Assembly (NCBI RefSeq): GCF_002795245.1
Contig: NZ_PGVG01000037.1
Coordinates: 1-64,000 of the forward strand
DNA: 64,000 nucleotides
Origin: Bradyrhizobium forestalis
GTDB taxonomy: Bacteria > Pseudomonadota > Alphaproteobacteria > Rhizobiales > Xanthobacteraceae
Direction: 5' to 3'
Below the pieces are notes generated by a model, which was not told the DNA's origin, did no database searches, and worked only from the letters and a program-made list of their open reading frames with translations. This document shows positions 8,452 to 18,701 of this stretch, piece by piece. Numbering within the stretch: position 1 is the stretch's first letter; each line of letters begins with the position of its first letter. A program made the translations under genes and the position numbers.

Positions 8452-8977
8452 GTTCAGCATCATTGCTTCCGGCCTCAACCCGGAGGCGGAAGATTTCGCA
8501 GATCGGTTTTTCAAGGCCGGTTGTGACGACGCGACCATTTCCTTTCAAAAGGGCCACATCATCGTTGATTTTGCCCGAGATGCGGAATCAATCAGCAAAG
8601 CGATTGCTTCTGCGTTAAAGAACGTAGAAGCGGCTGGAGCCTCGGTTGATCGCGTTGAACCGGACCCGCTTGTAAGTTTGTCCGACATTGCCGCGCGAAC
8701 GGGCATGTCTCGCGCGGCAATGACTCAGTATTCCAAAGGCCAGCGCAGCAAGGACTTTCCCGCACCTGTTGCACGCGTGACGTCGGATAGTCCTCTTTGG
8801 GATTGGGCGACAGTTGCGAAATGGCTTTTTAAGAATGAAAAGCTATCCAAGGAAACTGCTCTTGAGGCAGAGGCCGTTCGGATGGCTAATGCTGCCATTG
8901 AGTCCGACAGGAAGAAGCTGGAAGAGACTTTGCAGGGCCGACTAACTGAATACGAGAAGCAGTTAGAAGCCGCCTAG
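8438..8977 (+). CDS. Helix-turn-helix protein (TA-like pair, gene 2)
   Basis: A 179-residue protein with a good GAGGAGA ribosome site inside the end of the upstream gene. Residues 1-70 form an alpha/beta domain (MKTFEFSIIASGL...FADRFFKAGCDDATI), followed by a helix-turn-helix around residues 80-105 (LVSLSDIAARTGMSRAAMTQY). The C-terminal 50 residues are a charged helix. The HTH suggests DNA binding and self-regulation; with the small upstream partner it would be the antitoxin. No family name can be given with confidence. Confidence 0.7.
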   Translation: MKTFEFSIIASGLNPEAEDFADRFFKAGCDDATISFQKGHIIVDFARDAESISKAIASALKNVEAAGASVDRVEPDPLVSLSDIAARTGMSRAAMTQYSKGQRSKDFPAPVARVTSDSPLWDWATVAKWLFKNEKLSKETALEAEAVRMANAAIESDRKKLEETLQGRLTEYEKQLEAA

Positions 8978-9232
8978 CGCGCAATCTCCCAAAGCATGTA
9001 CTGCCCCGGCCCCTGCTCGCATCGGACAAGGCCGCGTTCTCCCGCTGCGTACCGAGGGCGACCCCATTGGCGACGCTTGCCGCGTCGCCGCACCTCAGTG
9101 ACCGTGATACCGTTTCCGCATCCGTCGGTCGCGTAGAGACACCACGTTCTCTTGACTGGCTTCGCCGTCGGACGGGAGCTTCCGCTTCCTGCCCGGCGGC
9201 TTCTTCTTTTTGGACCGCTGAGCATCCGCCGA
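8978..9232. other. No recognisable gene
   Basis: Open frames exist on both strands, including a minus-strand one with basic residues, but none shows a domain or a good ribosome site. The stretch is probably debris around the IS630 relic. Confidence 0.3.
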
Positions 9233-9545
9233 TCATGTTGCAGCGTATCCTGCGGCGATGAAGTAGTTGCGGCATTCGGTTCCTGTGATGCGACCAATCG
9301 CGCTCCAGAGGCCGTGAACGGTTCGTTTTGCGGCCTCTACGCAAGAATGGCTTGAGCTTGGCGAAGGCGTTCTCGATGGGATTGAAGCCGGGGCTGTAGG
9401 GAGGCAGGTAGAGCAGGCGTGCACCCGCAGCCTCGATCATCTGGCGCACCCTTGGTTCCTTATGGCTGGAGAGGTTGTCCATGACGACGATGGCGTCTGG
9501 CGCAACGTCGGCGATGATAACCTTCTCGACATAGACTTGGCGTAT
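9233..9545 (-). pseudogene. C-terminal relic of an IS630-family transposase
   Basis: On the minus strand the frame reads IIADVAPDAIVVMDNLSSHK, GARLLYLPPYSPGFNPIENA and FAKLKPFLR. It then shifts by one base near 9345 into AAKRTVHGLWSAIGRIT and ends with YFIAAGYAAT at 9233. The DDE motif pieces MDNLSSH and PYSPxFNPIE are diagnostic for IS630. The N-terminal half is absent and a frameshift is present. Confidence 0.75.
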
Positions 9546-10307
9546 CTGCAGTACCGCATGGGTACATCGATGCGGTTGATTTCTTCGATGAACTCCAGCG
9601 CGAAATGAGAAAATTCGCTTGATATCTGCGGTGCCCGGCAGAAATTGGCGAATTTTCCTCTTCATGACGAGGTAAGTTTTCAATTGTGGACGGTGTCCGG
9701 TCGAAGGGCCAGGGTCCGGACGAAGGCTCAAGCCGAATGAGCTCACGCCGCAGCAGCTTTTTTCTATCGATGCCGAGCAGCTAGGCTGCTTCGGGTGCTG
9801 CACACCAGGGTTTCTGACTCCGGAGTTGCAGAAGATGAAGGCGTGGGATCGTCGCGAAGGCTTTAAGTCTCGCCCAGGAGCGACAACTGGAAGTGATCGG
9901 CATCTCGGCATGTCGGCTCGCTTCGATCGGGGTCCGTGAGAGTGACCAAAGTTGGTCCTCTCCAAAGCGTCAGCGCGGCACGGTGTGTGTTCCCAGCCGA
10001 TCGCCGCATTTGCCAGAATTTCGACGCAAGGTCGCGAGGAAAGCGGCTCGCAGGACTGAGGAGCTGGCTCAGATTCGACTTTGTACGAACCCTACCCAAA
10101 GACACACGGTCCGCAACATGGATGACGCGATACTCATGTTAAACGTGCCGACGAATCTTCGCGTCGCCCTCAAATTCGGCGGCCCCTTCGAGCCCTCATC
10201 GACAATCCCTTTCAGCGTTTGCCGATACTTGGTGACAACACTCCGCGCAAGATTGCGATAAGAGGATTTTACTAGTTTGTTCTGATTGGAATTAAGCGAG
10301 TCCTGTT
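9546..10307. other. No recognisable gene upstream of the yhaO-like gene
   Basis: A minus-strand open frame continues through here but has no recognisable family after the IS630 relic. A short EFIEEINRIDVPM segment near 9580-9620 (minus) may be another transposase scrap. The last 150 bases are more AT-rich and should hold the promoter of the downstream operon. Confidence 0.3.
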
Positions 10308-11579
10308 GTGAGCACTTTCCAATTTATCCATACCGGCGACATACATCTGGACAGCCCCCTGAGAGGCCTGAGCGGACAGGGGGGGCCAGCGGCCGAGCGT
10401 ATTCGAACGGCGACCCGAACTGCCTTTGAGGACCTCATTACTCAGGCAATCGATAGACAGGCGGCTTTCGTGGTCATCGCCGGAGACCTCTACGACGGCG
10501 ATTGGCGCGATTTTCACACCGGCCTGTTTTTCGTTCGGCAGATGGGTCGTTTGCGGGGGGCGAAAATCCCCGCCTTCGTGTTGCACGGCAATCATGACGC
10601 CGAAAGCCAAATCACGAAACGGCTGACGCTTCCCGACAATGTTGAGGTGTTTAGCTATCGAAAGCCTCAAACTTTCAAGCTCGATGATTGCCGCGTCGCC
10701 CTTCACGGTCAAAGCTTCCGCCTGCAGGCGACGACGGAAAATCTGGCGGCAGCCTATCCCGCGCCGATCAAAGGCTATTTCAACATCGGCGTGCTGCATA
10801 CTGCACTCGGCGGAACGGGTGGTTCTCACGAGAATTACGCCCCTTGCACGCTCGAAGAGTTGGTCAACAAGGGGTACGACTATTGGGCGCTCGCGCACGT
10901 GCATCAGGGCGGCGTACTGCATCGAAATCCGCACGTGGTGTTCTGCGGCAATCTACAGGGGCGCCACATCCGCGAAGCCGGCCCGAAATCGGCGCAGCTC
11001 GTTACGGTGCAAGACGGAGCGATCGAAGGCGCTGAGCTGCTCCAAACGGATGTCGTGCGGTGGATGCATGTCGATGTACCGGTCAGTGGTAGCGCGCGGT
11101 TCGGGGATGTAGTAGATCAAATCAAATGCTCGATCGACGAGGCGGCCAAGAACGCAGAAGGCCGACTGCTGGCTTGTCGCATCAAACTAACTGGCCCGAC
11201 GGCTCTTCACGCCGAACTGATGGCGTCTGCGCCGCAATTGTTGGCTGAAGCGAGGGCCGCAGCACTGGCTCTTGGCGAAGAGGTTGCATGGATCGAACGT
11301 GTGATCAATGCGACCGTGCCTGCGACGGCAGTTTCTAACCAGCCAGAGGGCAGCGCGATCAACGATCTCAATGTCCTGCTAGCTCAGGCTGCGGGGGATT
11401 CCGATCTCCAGGCAGAAATCGCGAACGATCTGGGCGACCTTGTCCGCAGGCTTCCTCACGACGCGGCACTTGATATTGACGATTTTCTTCTCGAAGCGGT
11501 GATCGCGAAACAATACTCGGTTGTGATTGAGCAGGCTGGCGAATATCTGAGCGCACGTCTGACTGCGGAAAGGCGTTGA
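10308..11579 (+). CDS. SbcD/YhaO-type DNA exonuclease (metallophosphoesterase)
   Basis: A 423-residue calcineurin-like phosphoesterase with a GTG start. The metal-binding motifs are in order: HTGDIHLDSPL (D-x-H, residues 8-18), AGDLYDGDW (GDxxD, near residue 60), LHGNHDAES (GNHD, near 93) and ALAHVHQGG (near 195). The N-terminal two thirds are the nuclease core; the rest is the capping/ATPase-binding part. The family cuts DNA ends together with an SMC-like ATPase. The partner gene starts three bases downstream, so the two form one transcription unit resembling Bacillus yhaO-yhaN. Its place between a TA-like pair and a SIR2-HerA system suggests a role in defence or DNA repair. Confidence 0.9.
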   Translation: MSTFQFIHTGDIHLDSPLRGLSGQGGPAAERIRTATRTAFEDLITQAIDRQAAFVVIAGDLYDGDWRDFHTGLFFVRQMGRLRGAKIPAFVLHGNHDAESQITKRLTLPDNVEVFSYRKPQTFKLDDCRVALHGQSFRLQATTENLAAAYPAPIKGYFNIGVLHTALGGTGGSHENYAPCTLEELVNKGYDYWALAHVHQGGVLHRNPHVVFCGNLQGRHIREAGPKSAQLVTVQDGAIEGAELLQTDVVRWMHVDVPVSGSARFGDVVDQIKCSIDEAAKNAEGRLLACRIKLTGPTALHAELMASAPQLLAEARAAALALGEEVAWIERVINATVPATAVSNQPEGSAINDLNVLLAQAAGDSDLQAEIANDLGDLVRRLPHDAALDIDDFLLEAVIAKQYSVVIEQAGEYLSARLTAERR

Positions 11580-11582
11580 TCG

Positions 11583-14500
11583 GTGCGTATTCGTTCTCTT
11601 GACCTGATCCGTTACGGACATTTCACCGGCACGACGCTTCATTTTCCGTCAGGCGAACCTGACTTTCATGTCGTGTACGGCGAGAATGAGGCTGGAAAGT
11701 CGACGACGATGTCGGCGATTGAAGATCTTCTCTTCGGTATTCCCGGGCAATCATCCCGTAATTTCCTGCATGAGAATGCGGCGCTGCGCATCGGCGCCGC
11801 CCTAGAACGCGACGGCGCGCTGCTTTCGGTCCGGCGTCGCAAGGGCAACAAGGACACGCTTCTCGGTCCGGACGATCTGCCGCTTGCGGCTGGCGATGGC
11901 ATGCTTGCTCCTTTGCTCGGCGGGATGGACCGCGCGTTTTTCTGCCGGATGTTCTGTCTTGACCATGAGCGCCTGCGGGCTGGCGGGCGGGATATCACCC
12001 AGGCCAAGGATGATATCGGCGCGGCATTGTTCGCCGCCGGGGCCGGCGTGTCAGGTCTCCGCGATCGGCTGGGTGCGATGCAGGCAGAGGCGGATGGGCT
12101 CTGGGCCAGCCGCAAGGCGGGACACCGAAAATACTACCAAGCGGAAGACCGCCTTAAAGAGGCTGATGCGGCGTTGCGTCAACACACGGTGAGCGTAAAC
12201 AAATGGCAGGAATTGAAATCCGCATTTGAAGAGGCGCGCGGCCTTTGCAATCAGATCGAGAAGGAAATCGAAGAGCACGTTTCCGAACTTGCGAAGATTT
12301 CTCGAGTCCGGCGCGTATATCGCGGTGTGCGTCGGCTTCAAGAGATTGAAACCGAGATAGTGGACCTCGGCGCGGTGGTCGAATTACCTCCCGACGCGGC
12401 TAGCCAATTTGAGAAGGCCTCGGGCGATAACGCTGCTGCAGAAGTGCGTATAAGCGCATTCCGCGAACAGATCGCAACAATCGGCACGGAAATTTCCGGA
12501 CTTGTGGTTGACGATGGCGTTCTGCTCCACCAAACGGAGATTGAACGACTTTCGAAGCGCAGCATACAACTCTCTTCGGGCCGGGCGGACTTACCGAAGC
12601 GACGGGTCGAACTCGCCGCAGCGGAAGAAGTCCTGAAGCGCGCGGCGATTGAATTGGGGTGGACAGGGTCCGTCGCCGACCTGGTCGAGAGAATTCCGCC
12701 GCGGGCCAAGGTTGCAGCAGTCCGCGGACTGTTGACATCGCGTGGCAGCCGATTTGCCGCCGTTGATAGCGCTGAAGCGGCGCTAGAGGATGCCAGCGAA
12801 AAACTCGCCGATATCCATGCACGGATTGAAGCGCTCGGAGCGCAGAAAGACCTTTCGGTGTTGGCTGGGGTCGTTGAGTCCATTCGTGCTTTTGGCGATC
12901 TCAATGCGCGTCTCCTGAGTATCCATCAAGAGCATCAGGATGCCGATAGATCATGTCAGCGGCAAATGGCTGATATGAATCCGCCTATCGTGAGTGAAAC
13001 GAGTTTGCAGGCCTTGAAAAGCCCGACGGAAGAGGCGGTAAGGGCGCATCGCGATGCTGCCCGCGAGCTTCAGGCGCGTATTCAGCGCCAGCAAGCTGTG
13101 ACGCGTGAGCTGACGCGTACAGTCGAAAACAATCGAAAGTCTTATGCTCGTCTTGTGTCAGATGAAAGAATTGTCGGCGTTGAGGAGTTGAAGAAACTGC
13201 GCGAACGGCGAGATGCCGGATGGTCTATCATCAGGCGCAGACATGTCGACAAGATCATGGTGCCAGAATCGGAGGAGCTCGCTTTTACAAGCGGCGAGCC
13301 GCTGCTCAATGCCTATGTGAAGGCCATCGAAGACGCCGACACCGCGGCGGACCGTCGCTTTCAGAATGCGCAGTCGACGGCTGCGGCCATGGTGCTGGCG
13401 CGGCAAATCGCTGACGAGCAAGACGTCCTTGAATCCGCCAAGCAGGAGCTTTTTTCGTTCGCCGAAGAGCAGAAAGCGTTGGCCGAGGCTTGGGCGATCC
13501 TCTGGAAACAGGTTACCGATGACCCGCGTTCTCCGGACGAAATGCTGGAATGGCTCGATGCGAGGGCTGGCGTGCTCGATCAAATCGCAAAGCGTGACGC
13601 CGCGCTTCATGCAGGGTCCTCGCTCCAGGAGCAAATTGCAAAAGCCAAACAACAGCTCGCCAGCTTGATGGCGGACACGGCAATCGCAGCCTCGGCAGAT
13701 ATACTGCCGCTGAACGGAATTCTTGGGGCTGCCGAAGCGCGCCTCCGCACGGAGGAGGGCAACACACAAAAGAGGAATGAACTCGCGCTCGAGGAACGGA
13801 AGGTCGCAACAGAAGTCGAACGCAGGCGCGTGGCTGTTGAAAACGCTGCGAAAGAGCGTGATGTCTGGAACGCGCAATGGAAGGAGGCCCTGAGGGGTCT
13901 CAATCTGTTACCCGAAGCCCCGCTTGAGACCGTTCAAGAGCAAATCGAAGCAATCGATCAGATGCGGGAGACGTCTGCCAAGATCGCGGATTTGAAGCAC
14001 GAGCGCATTGGAAAGATCGAGCGGGACATCACGGCGTTTACGGAGGATGTCGAAAAGCTCGTAAATGCGATCGCGCCACGGTTTTCGGGGCAGAATGCAG
14101 ATGAAGCAATCCTCCAACTCCATGCGCAATTGAATGCGGCGAGGCAGACTGTCGTCTCCCGCGACGAAAAAGCTGAGGCGATGCGGAGCCTCCAGAAGAA
14201 ATTGGAAGAATGCGACAAGTCCAGGACGGACGCCGCGGCCGTAATGGATGGCCTCAAAAGGGCCGCAGCCGTCGATTCGATCGACAGATTGCGAGCGGCT
14301 ATTCTTCAGTCCGATCTACAACGCGCGCTTCGGGCTGAGCGATCGCGCTTGCGGACCACGCTTGAGGCTGATGGCGACGGGCTTGGTGTCGAACAACTCG
14401 CCGAGGAATGTCGCAGCGCCGATCCCGATCAAACAACGGCTCGGGAGCAAACGCTAAAGGCAATACTCAAAGATGTCAGGGAACGCCAGCTGATCGCAAT

Positions 14501-15125
14501 TCAGAGTCGCAATGATACTGAGCGTTTGTTCGAAGCCGTCGGCGGCGACGCCGCTGCGGCCAAAGCTGCTGGTGATCGTCAGCTGGCTTTGGCCGAGATG
14601 AAGGAGGTGGCGGCGCAGTATGCGCGCGTTCGCTCCGCAACCATCATCCTGAGGTGGGCGATCGAGCGGTTTAGGCGCGAAAAGCAGGCACCATTGCTCA
14701 AACGGGCAGGGGAGCTGTTCTCTATTTTGACCGGCGGCTCGTTCCAACGCCTTACGCTCGAATACGACGAAAAAGATCTGCCACATCTGGCGGGCGTGCG
14801 TGGGGACGGTGGAGCGGTGCCCGTATCAGGTCTCAGCGAAGGCGCCGCCGATCAGCTCTTTTTCGCGCTGCGCATTGCTGCCGTTGAAGAGTATCTGATG
14901 CATGCTGCGCCGGTGCCATTTATCGCCGATGATCTTTTCATCAATTATGACGATGCGCGCGCCTCGGCCGGTTTCAGGGTGTTGCAACTGCTTGCGGAGA
15001 AAACGCAGGTGCTTTTCTTCACCCATCACCAGCACCTGCTTGATGTGGCGGATACTGCGTTTGGCAGGAGTGTTTCGACGGCAACGCTTGAGCCTCGCCC
15101 ACATCAAATGAAGAATGTTGCTTAG
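11583..15125 (+). CDS. YhaN/SbcC-type SMC-like AAA ATPase
   Basis: A 1180-residue ATPase. The Walker A motif GENEAGKST lies at residues about 36-44. Two very long coiled-coil arms rich in Glu, Lys and Ala fill the middle (about 180-1040). The C-terminal lobe carries the signature LSEGAADQLFFALR (near 1082), Walker B PFIADDLFINYDD (near 1115) and a THHQH switch (near 1155). It is organised like SbcC/Rad50 and YhaN, which gate the nuclease of the SbcD/YhaO partner and act on DNA ends. The start is a GTG three bases after the nuclease stop. The frame is intact. Confidence 0.9.
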   Translation: MRIRSLDLIRYGHFTGTTLHFPSGEPDFHVVYGENEAGKSTTMSAIEDLLFGIPGQSSRNFLHENAALRIGAALERDGALLSVRRRKGNKDTLLGPDDLPLAAGDGMLAPLLGGMDRAFFCRMFCLDHERLRAGGRDITQAKDDIGAALFAAGAGVSGLRDRLGAMQAEADGLWASRKAGHRKYYQAEDRLKEADAALRQHTVSVNKWQELKSAFEEARGLCNQIEKEIEEHVSELAKISRVRRVYRGVRRLQEIETEIVDLGAVVELPPDAASQFEKASGDNAAAEVRISAFREQIATIGTEISGLVVDDGVLLHQTEIERLSKRSIQLSSGRADLPKRRVELAAAEEVLKRAAIELGWTGSVADLVERIPPRAKVAAVRGLLTSRGSRFAAVDSAEAALEDASEKLADIHARIEALGAQKDLSVLAGVVESIRAFGDLNARLLSIHQEHQDADRSCQRQMADMNPPIVSETSLQALKSPTEEAVRAHRDAARELQARIQRQQAVTRELTRTVENNRKSYARLVSDERIVGVEELKKLRERRDAGWSIIRRRHVDKIMVPESEELAFTSGEPLLNAYVKAIEDADTAADRRFQNAQSTAAAMVLARQIADEQDVLESAKQELFSFAEEQKALAEAWAILWKQVTDDPRSPDEMLEWLDARAGVLDQIAKRDAALHAGSSLQEQIAKAKQQLASLMADTAIAASADILPLNGILGAAEARLRTEEGNTQKRNELALEERKVATEVERRRVAVENAAKERDVWNAQWKEALRGLNLLPEAPLETVQEQIEAIDQMRETSAKIADLKHERIGKIERDITAFTEDVEKLVNAIAPRFSGQNADEAILQLHAQLNAARQTVVSRDEKAEAMRSLQKKLEECDKSRTDAAAVMDGLKRAAAVDSIDRLRAAILQSDLQRALRAERSRLRTTLEADGDGLGVEQLAEECRSADPDQTTAREQTLKAILKDVRERQLIAIQSRNDTERLFEAVGGDAAAAKAAGDRQLALAEMKEVAAQYARVRSATIILRWAIERFRREKQAPLLKRAGELFSILTGGSFQRLTLEYDEKDLPHLAGVRGDGGAVPVSGLSEGAADQLFFALRIAAVEEYLMHAAPVPFIADDLFINYDDARASAGFRVLQLLAEKTQVLFFTHHQHLLDVADTAFGRSVSTATLEPRPHQMKNVA

Positions 15126-15419
15126 ATGGATTATAAAATGCATGTCTCGACATCATTATCGCTAAGTTCAAACGCAGTCCGCGACGCGGAGTTTGCGTCG
15201 ATATGCTTCTCGGACTTCCTTTGAGGAAGATCAATCCCGGAAAGTTCACGTCCTGCAGGCCCTTCGTCGCCGCGACACCAAGCGTAACCTGATCGGCTAA
15301 GGGCTAATTTCAGATTTAGCGAGGGCGAAATTCTCGCCGAAATTGTTCCATTCACTAAATCTCATGGGGATGACGACGGCTGTAGTGGATACAGTCCGCG
15401 TTGGCCGGGAAGGGACTGT

Positions 15420-16469
15420 ATGGCGGCCAAGAGCGCGCCGGAGATGGCGCAGGAATTCGCGCAGGCGGCGCTTAGCGCCACACCGGTGATCATTCTGGGC
15501 AGCGGCGCCTCGGCTGCACACGGTGTGCCCGGCATGGGCGGCTTGGCGTTGCAGCTTTCCGCTATCAAGCCTCCCACGAACTGGACAGCAGACGAGAGGA
15601 GCGAATGGGGTAAGTTCGTCGCGCAGCTTGCGGCCGGCAATGATCTCGAAAGCGCACTCCAGGCCGTGCGCCCGACGGAACGCCAGACCCAGTTCATCGC
15701 CACCGAGACCCGCGCTGTCCTGCTGCCCCACGATCTTCGCGTCCTCCAGACGCTTGTGGCGGATCGGCGCGCGCTACCCCTTTCGCGGCTGTACCGCCAT
15801 CTCTTCGACAGCACGCACAAGACCGTCCATGTCGTCACGCCTAACTATGACCGGCTTGCCGAATATGCCGCGGATGCCGTCGATGTAAGCACGTTCACCG
15901 GCTTCAACTACGGTTATCTGCAATCGCGCGCCCGCGATTCGAACACGCGCGTTTTCGTTAATCGGCAGGTAACCCGTACCGTTGCCGTCTGGAAAGTGCA
16001 TGGCTCTCTCGACTGGTTCCAGGATTCCGCTGGCCAGATCATCGGCGTTCGCGGAATGCCCCAAGTGCCGGCCGGATACTCGCCGCTGATGATCACGCCG
16101 GGCATCGATAAATACCGGCTGACACATGGCGAGCCGTTCCGAACGATCTTGGGCTGCAGCGACGCCGCGCTGGAGAACGCCCGCGCCTATTTCTGCGTTG
16201 GTTATGGCTTTAACGACGAACACCTTCAGACCAAGCTGATCGAGCGTTGCGACCGCGATTCCGTCCCGCTTGTCGTGATTACCAAAGAGCTGACCACGTC
16301 CGCCCGGACCTTCCTGGGCGGCGGACGCTGCCGGCGCTACCTCGCGATCGAGGAGGGGACGATGGGCGCGCGCGCCTACATGCACGACGTGCCCAACGGG
16401 TTCGACGTAGATCAACCGATCTGGCGGCTCGACCGCTTCCTCAATGAGATGACAGGAGTCTCCGCGTGA
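15420..16469 (+). CDS. SIR2-domain defence protein (SIR2-HerA system)
   Basis: A 349-residue SIR2-like protein. The NAD-binding LGSGASAAHGVPGMGGLA lies near residue 23; TPNYDRLAEYA (near 140) carries the catalytic Asn; KVHGSLDWF (near 191) carries the catalytic His; VGYGFNDEHL near 260 closes the fold. Bacterial SIR2 proteins of this type hydrolyse NAD+ and cause abortive infection. The stop overlaps the GTG start of a HerA ATPase (GTGA), the gene pair known as the SIR2-HerA anti-phage system, where the two proteins form a large complex. The frame and catalytic residues are intact. Confidence 0.9.
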   Translation: MAAKSAPEMAQEFAQAALSATPVIILGSGASAAHGVPGMGGLALQLSAIKPPTNWTADERSEWGKFVAQLAAGNDLESALQAVRPTERQTQFIATETRAVLLPHDLRVLQTLVADRRALPLSRLYRHLFDSTHKTVHVVTPNYDRLAEYAADAVDVSTFTGFNYGYLQSRARDSNTRVFVNRQVTRTVAVWKVHGSLDWFQDSAGQIIGVRGMPQVPAGYSPLMITPGIDKYRLTHGEPFRTILGCSDAALENARAYFCVGYGFNDEHLQTKLIERCDRDSVPLVVITKELTTSARTFLGGGRCRRYLAIEEGTMGARAYMHDVPNGFDVDQPIWRLDRFLNEMTGVSA

Positions 16470-18208
16470 GCATTCTGAATTTTGCGGACGCAGAAGCGCT
16501 GGGCCGCGTCCAATCGGTCGACACGACCACGGTGATCGTCCACGTCGATGATGTCGAGGCGCTGCGGGCGCTGCAGGTGAACCGGCTGGTTGCGCTCCAG
16601 AGCAGTCTTGCCGGCCATAAGTTAATTGGGGTGATCCAAAAGATCATCCGTACCGCGCTCGGTGAAGCGAAGATCGCCGATGTCGAGCTAGGCGAGGCCG
16701 CGCATCCCGAAGTCAATCTGGTTCGGATTATGTTGATCGGCACGCTGCTCGATCGGGACGGACCGCGCGCCAATGTCTTCCGCCGGACGCTCGAGACCGT
16801 CCCGGAGATCGATGCCTGCTGCTTCGCTCTCGAAGGCGAGCGCCTTACGCGCTTCATGGGGGTGATTTCGGAGGTGACCGGCGGCGCGCAGCGCCTGTCG
16901 CTTGGCGCCTATACGCTCGATCCCAACGCTCAGGCGTTCGTCAATGGCAATCGGTTGTTCCAGCGTCATGCGCTCATCGTGGGCAGCACCGGCTCGGGGA
17001 AGTCGTGGACGACCGCGCGCCTGCTCGAGCAAATCGCCGAGCTCGACAGCGCCAATGCCATCGTGTTCGACATGCACGGAGAATATGCGTCGATGGCTGG
17101 CGACGGTTTCGTCCATCTTCGCGTCGCAGGCCCAAGCGACATCGAAGCGGGGAAGGGGCTGAACGATGGTGTGCTGCATTTGCCCTATTGGCTCATGAGC
17201 TACGAGGCGCTTGTCTCGATGTTTGTTGACCGCTCCGATCAGAACGCCCCAAACCAGGCCATGATCATGTCGCGTACCGTCGTTGACGCCAAGACGGGCT
17301 TCCTGAAAGCCGGCGGTCATGTCGAGGTGCTCGCCAACTTCACGATCGACAGTCCGGTGCCTTTCAGGATGGAAACCGTGCTAGGCGAGCTCAACCGGCT
17401 CAACGCCGAGATGGTACCGGGAGCCAAGGCGGGCACTGAGAAGCAGGGCGATTTCCACGGCAAGCTCAGCCGTCTAATCCAGCGCCTCGAGGGCAAACGC
17501 ACCGATCGACGCCTCGGCTTCCTATTCCCTGCGTCCGGCGTGGCGGACAGCTATGATTGGCTCGATCGCGCAGTTGAGCTGCTGCTCGGTGGCAGCGCGG
17601 CCAAAGGCGGCCACGGTGGCGTCAAGATCATCGACTTCTCTGAAGTTCCATCCGACATTTTGCCGCTGATCGTCGGCATGGTCGCGCGCATGGCCTTCCA
17701 TGTGCAGCAGTGGAGCACGCAGGGGCTTCGCCATCCGGTGGCCCTGTTCTGTGACGAGGCGCATCTTTATATTCCACAGGATCCGACTTCGGGCGCCGCG
17801 GAGAATGCGATCGCTACCTTCGAGCGCATCGCCAAGGAGGGGCGGAAATATGGCGTCGGGCTGGTGGTGATCAGCCAGCGCCCCGCCGAAGTGAACCGCA
17901 CGGTTGCCAGCCAGTGCAACAATCTCATCGCGATGCGGCTAACCAACGGTGACGACCAAGCTGTCGTGCGACGGCTGCTGCCCGACAGCCTCGGCGGCTT
18001 CGGCGACCTGCTTCCGGTCCTCGACACGGGCGAAGCACTCGTCGTTGGCGATGCGATTCTACTGCCCACGCGTATCCGCATTGCCAAACCGATAAACGAA
18101 CCGCTTAGCGGCACGATCCAGTTCTGGGATCGTTGGGCCGACCCAGCGGCTGCGGCGACGCTCGACAAGGCTGTCGAGAGCTGGCGCCGTCAGACGCTTG
18201 TCAAATAG
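16466..18208 (+). CDS. herA: HerA-type DNA translocase ATPase (SIR2-HerA system)
   Basis: A 580-residue HerA/FtsK-like ATPase. Residues 1-165 form the HAS-barrel. The Walker A motif GSTGSGKSWTTARLLEQ lies at about 173-189, followed by VFDMHGEYAS. Walker B PVALFCDEAHLYIP is near residue 427, the ISQRPAEVN sensor near 470 and the C-terminal brace after that. HerA hexamers pump or unwind DNA; with SIR2 they form an anti-phage complex. GTG start, 4-base overlap with the SIR2 gene. Confidence 0.92.
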   Translation: MSILNFADAEALGRVQSVDTTTVIVHVDDVEALRALQVNRLVALQSSLAGHKLIGVIQKIIRTALGEAKIADVELGEAAHPEVNLVRIMLIGTLLDRDGPRANVFRRTLETVPEIDACCFALEGERLTRFMGVISEVTGGAQRLSLGAYTLDPNAQAFVNGNRLFQRHALIVGSTGSGKSWTTARLLEQIAELDSANAIVFDMHGEYASMAGDGFVHLRVAGPSDIEAGKGLNDGVLHLPYWLMSYEALVSMFVDRSDQNAPNQAMIMSRTVVDAKTGFLKAGGHVEVLANFTIDSPVPFRMETVLGELNRLNAEMVPGAKAGTEKQGDFHGKLSRLIQRLEGKRTDRRLGFLFPASGVADSYDWLDRAVELLLGGSAAKGGHGGVKIIDFSEVPSDILPLIVGMVARMAFHVQQWSTQGLRHPVALFCDEAHLYIPQDPTSGAAENAIATFERIAKEGRKYGVGLVVISQRPAEVNRTVASQCNNLIAMRLTNGDDQAVVRRLLPDSLGGFGDLLPVLDTGEALVVGDAILLPTRIRIAKPINEPLSGTIQFWDRWADPAAAATLDKAVESWRRQTLVK

Positions 18209-18315
18209 TTGCCTTCCGGCAAGCCTCTTCCGCATCACCATGCTGGGCGCGACGCTGCAGAAACTGATCCGGAGGGTGATCCTGCCTGCTTGCCACCATC
18301 TTTATGCACTCGTCT

Positions 18316-18507
18316 TGGCAGTGCGTCCGCTACGTGGTGCTGATGCCGTTCGAGATGGTTGGGGCGAAGGCAAATCTTGGCTGTCTCATCATCAACAGTC
18401 AGTACACGTTCCTGATGCCTCAGATGTAGGGCATCATCAGCATCACGATGATCGGACTTGCTTTCAACGCCGTTCTAGAGGCGTTGGAGCGGCGCCTCAT
18501 GCGGTGA
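18316..18507 (+). pseudogene. Relic of an ABC transporter permease (NitT/TauT type), C-terminal end
   Basis: The frame from TGG at 18316 reads GAKANLGCLIINSQYTFLMP followed by a stop where the family has Trp, then GIISITMIGLAFNAVLEALE and ERRLMR before TGA at 18505. This is the last membrane part of SsuC/TauC-type permeases. The in-frame TAG and missing N-terminus make it non-functional. Confidence 0.65.
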
Positions 18508-18701
18508 AGGCGCCGGGCACGAATTGAGTGCGGCGGTGGCTGATTGGGCTCCTTCGATGAAGGCCGCCTTGAAGGATGGGACGCGGAGAGCAACTTCTTT
18601 CATCAAGGCGACAAATAGCAAATTTATGATCCCGAGATCTTGGCCGCAACGCCGGCTCGGTCAGAAAAGCCTACCTAAGCGCCGCGCCGACTGGCCGCGG
18701 A

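Noticed and set aside
8886..9965. 359-codon minus-strand ORF
   Set aside because: Only its middle is a transposase fragment; it overlaps the good gene at 8438-8977 and changes frame within the transposase.
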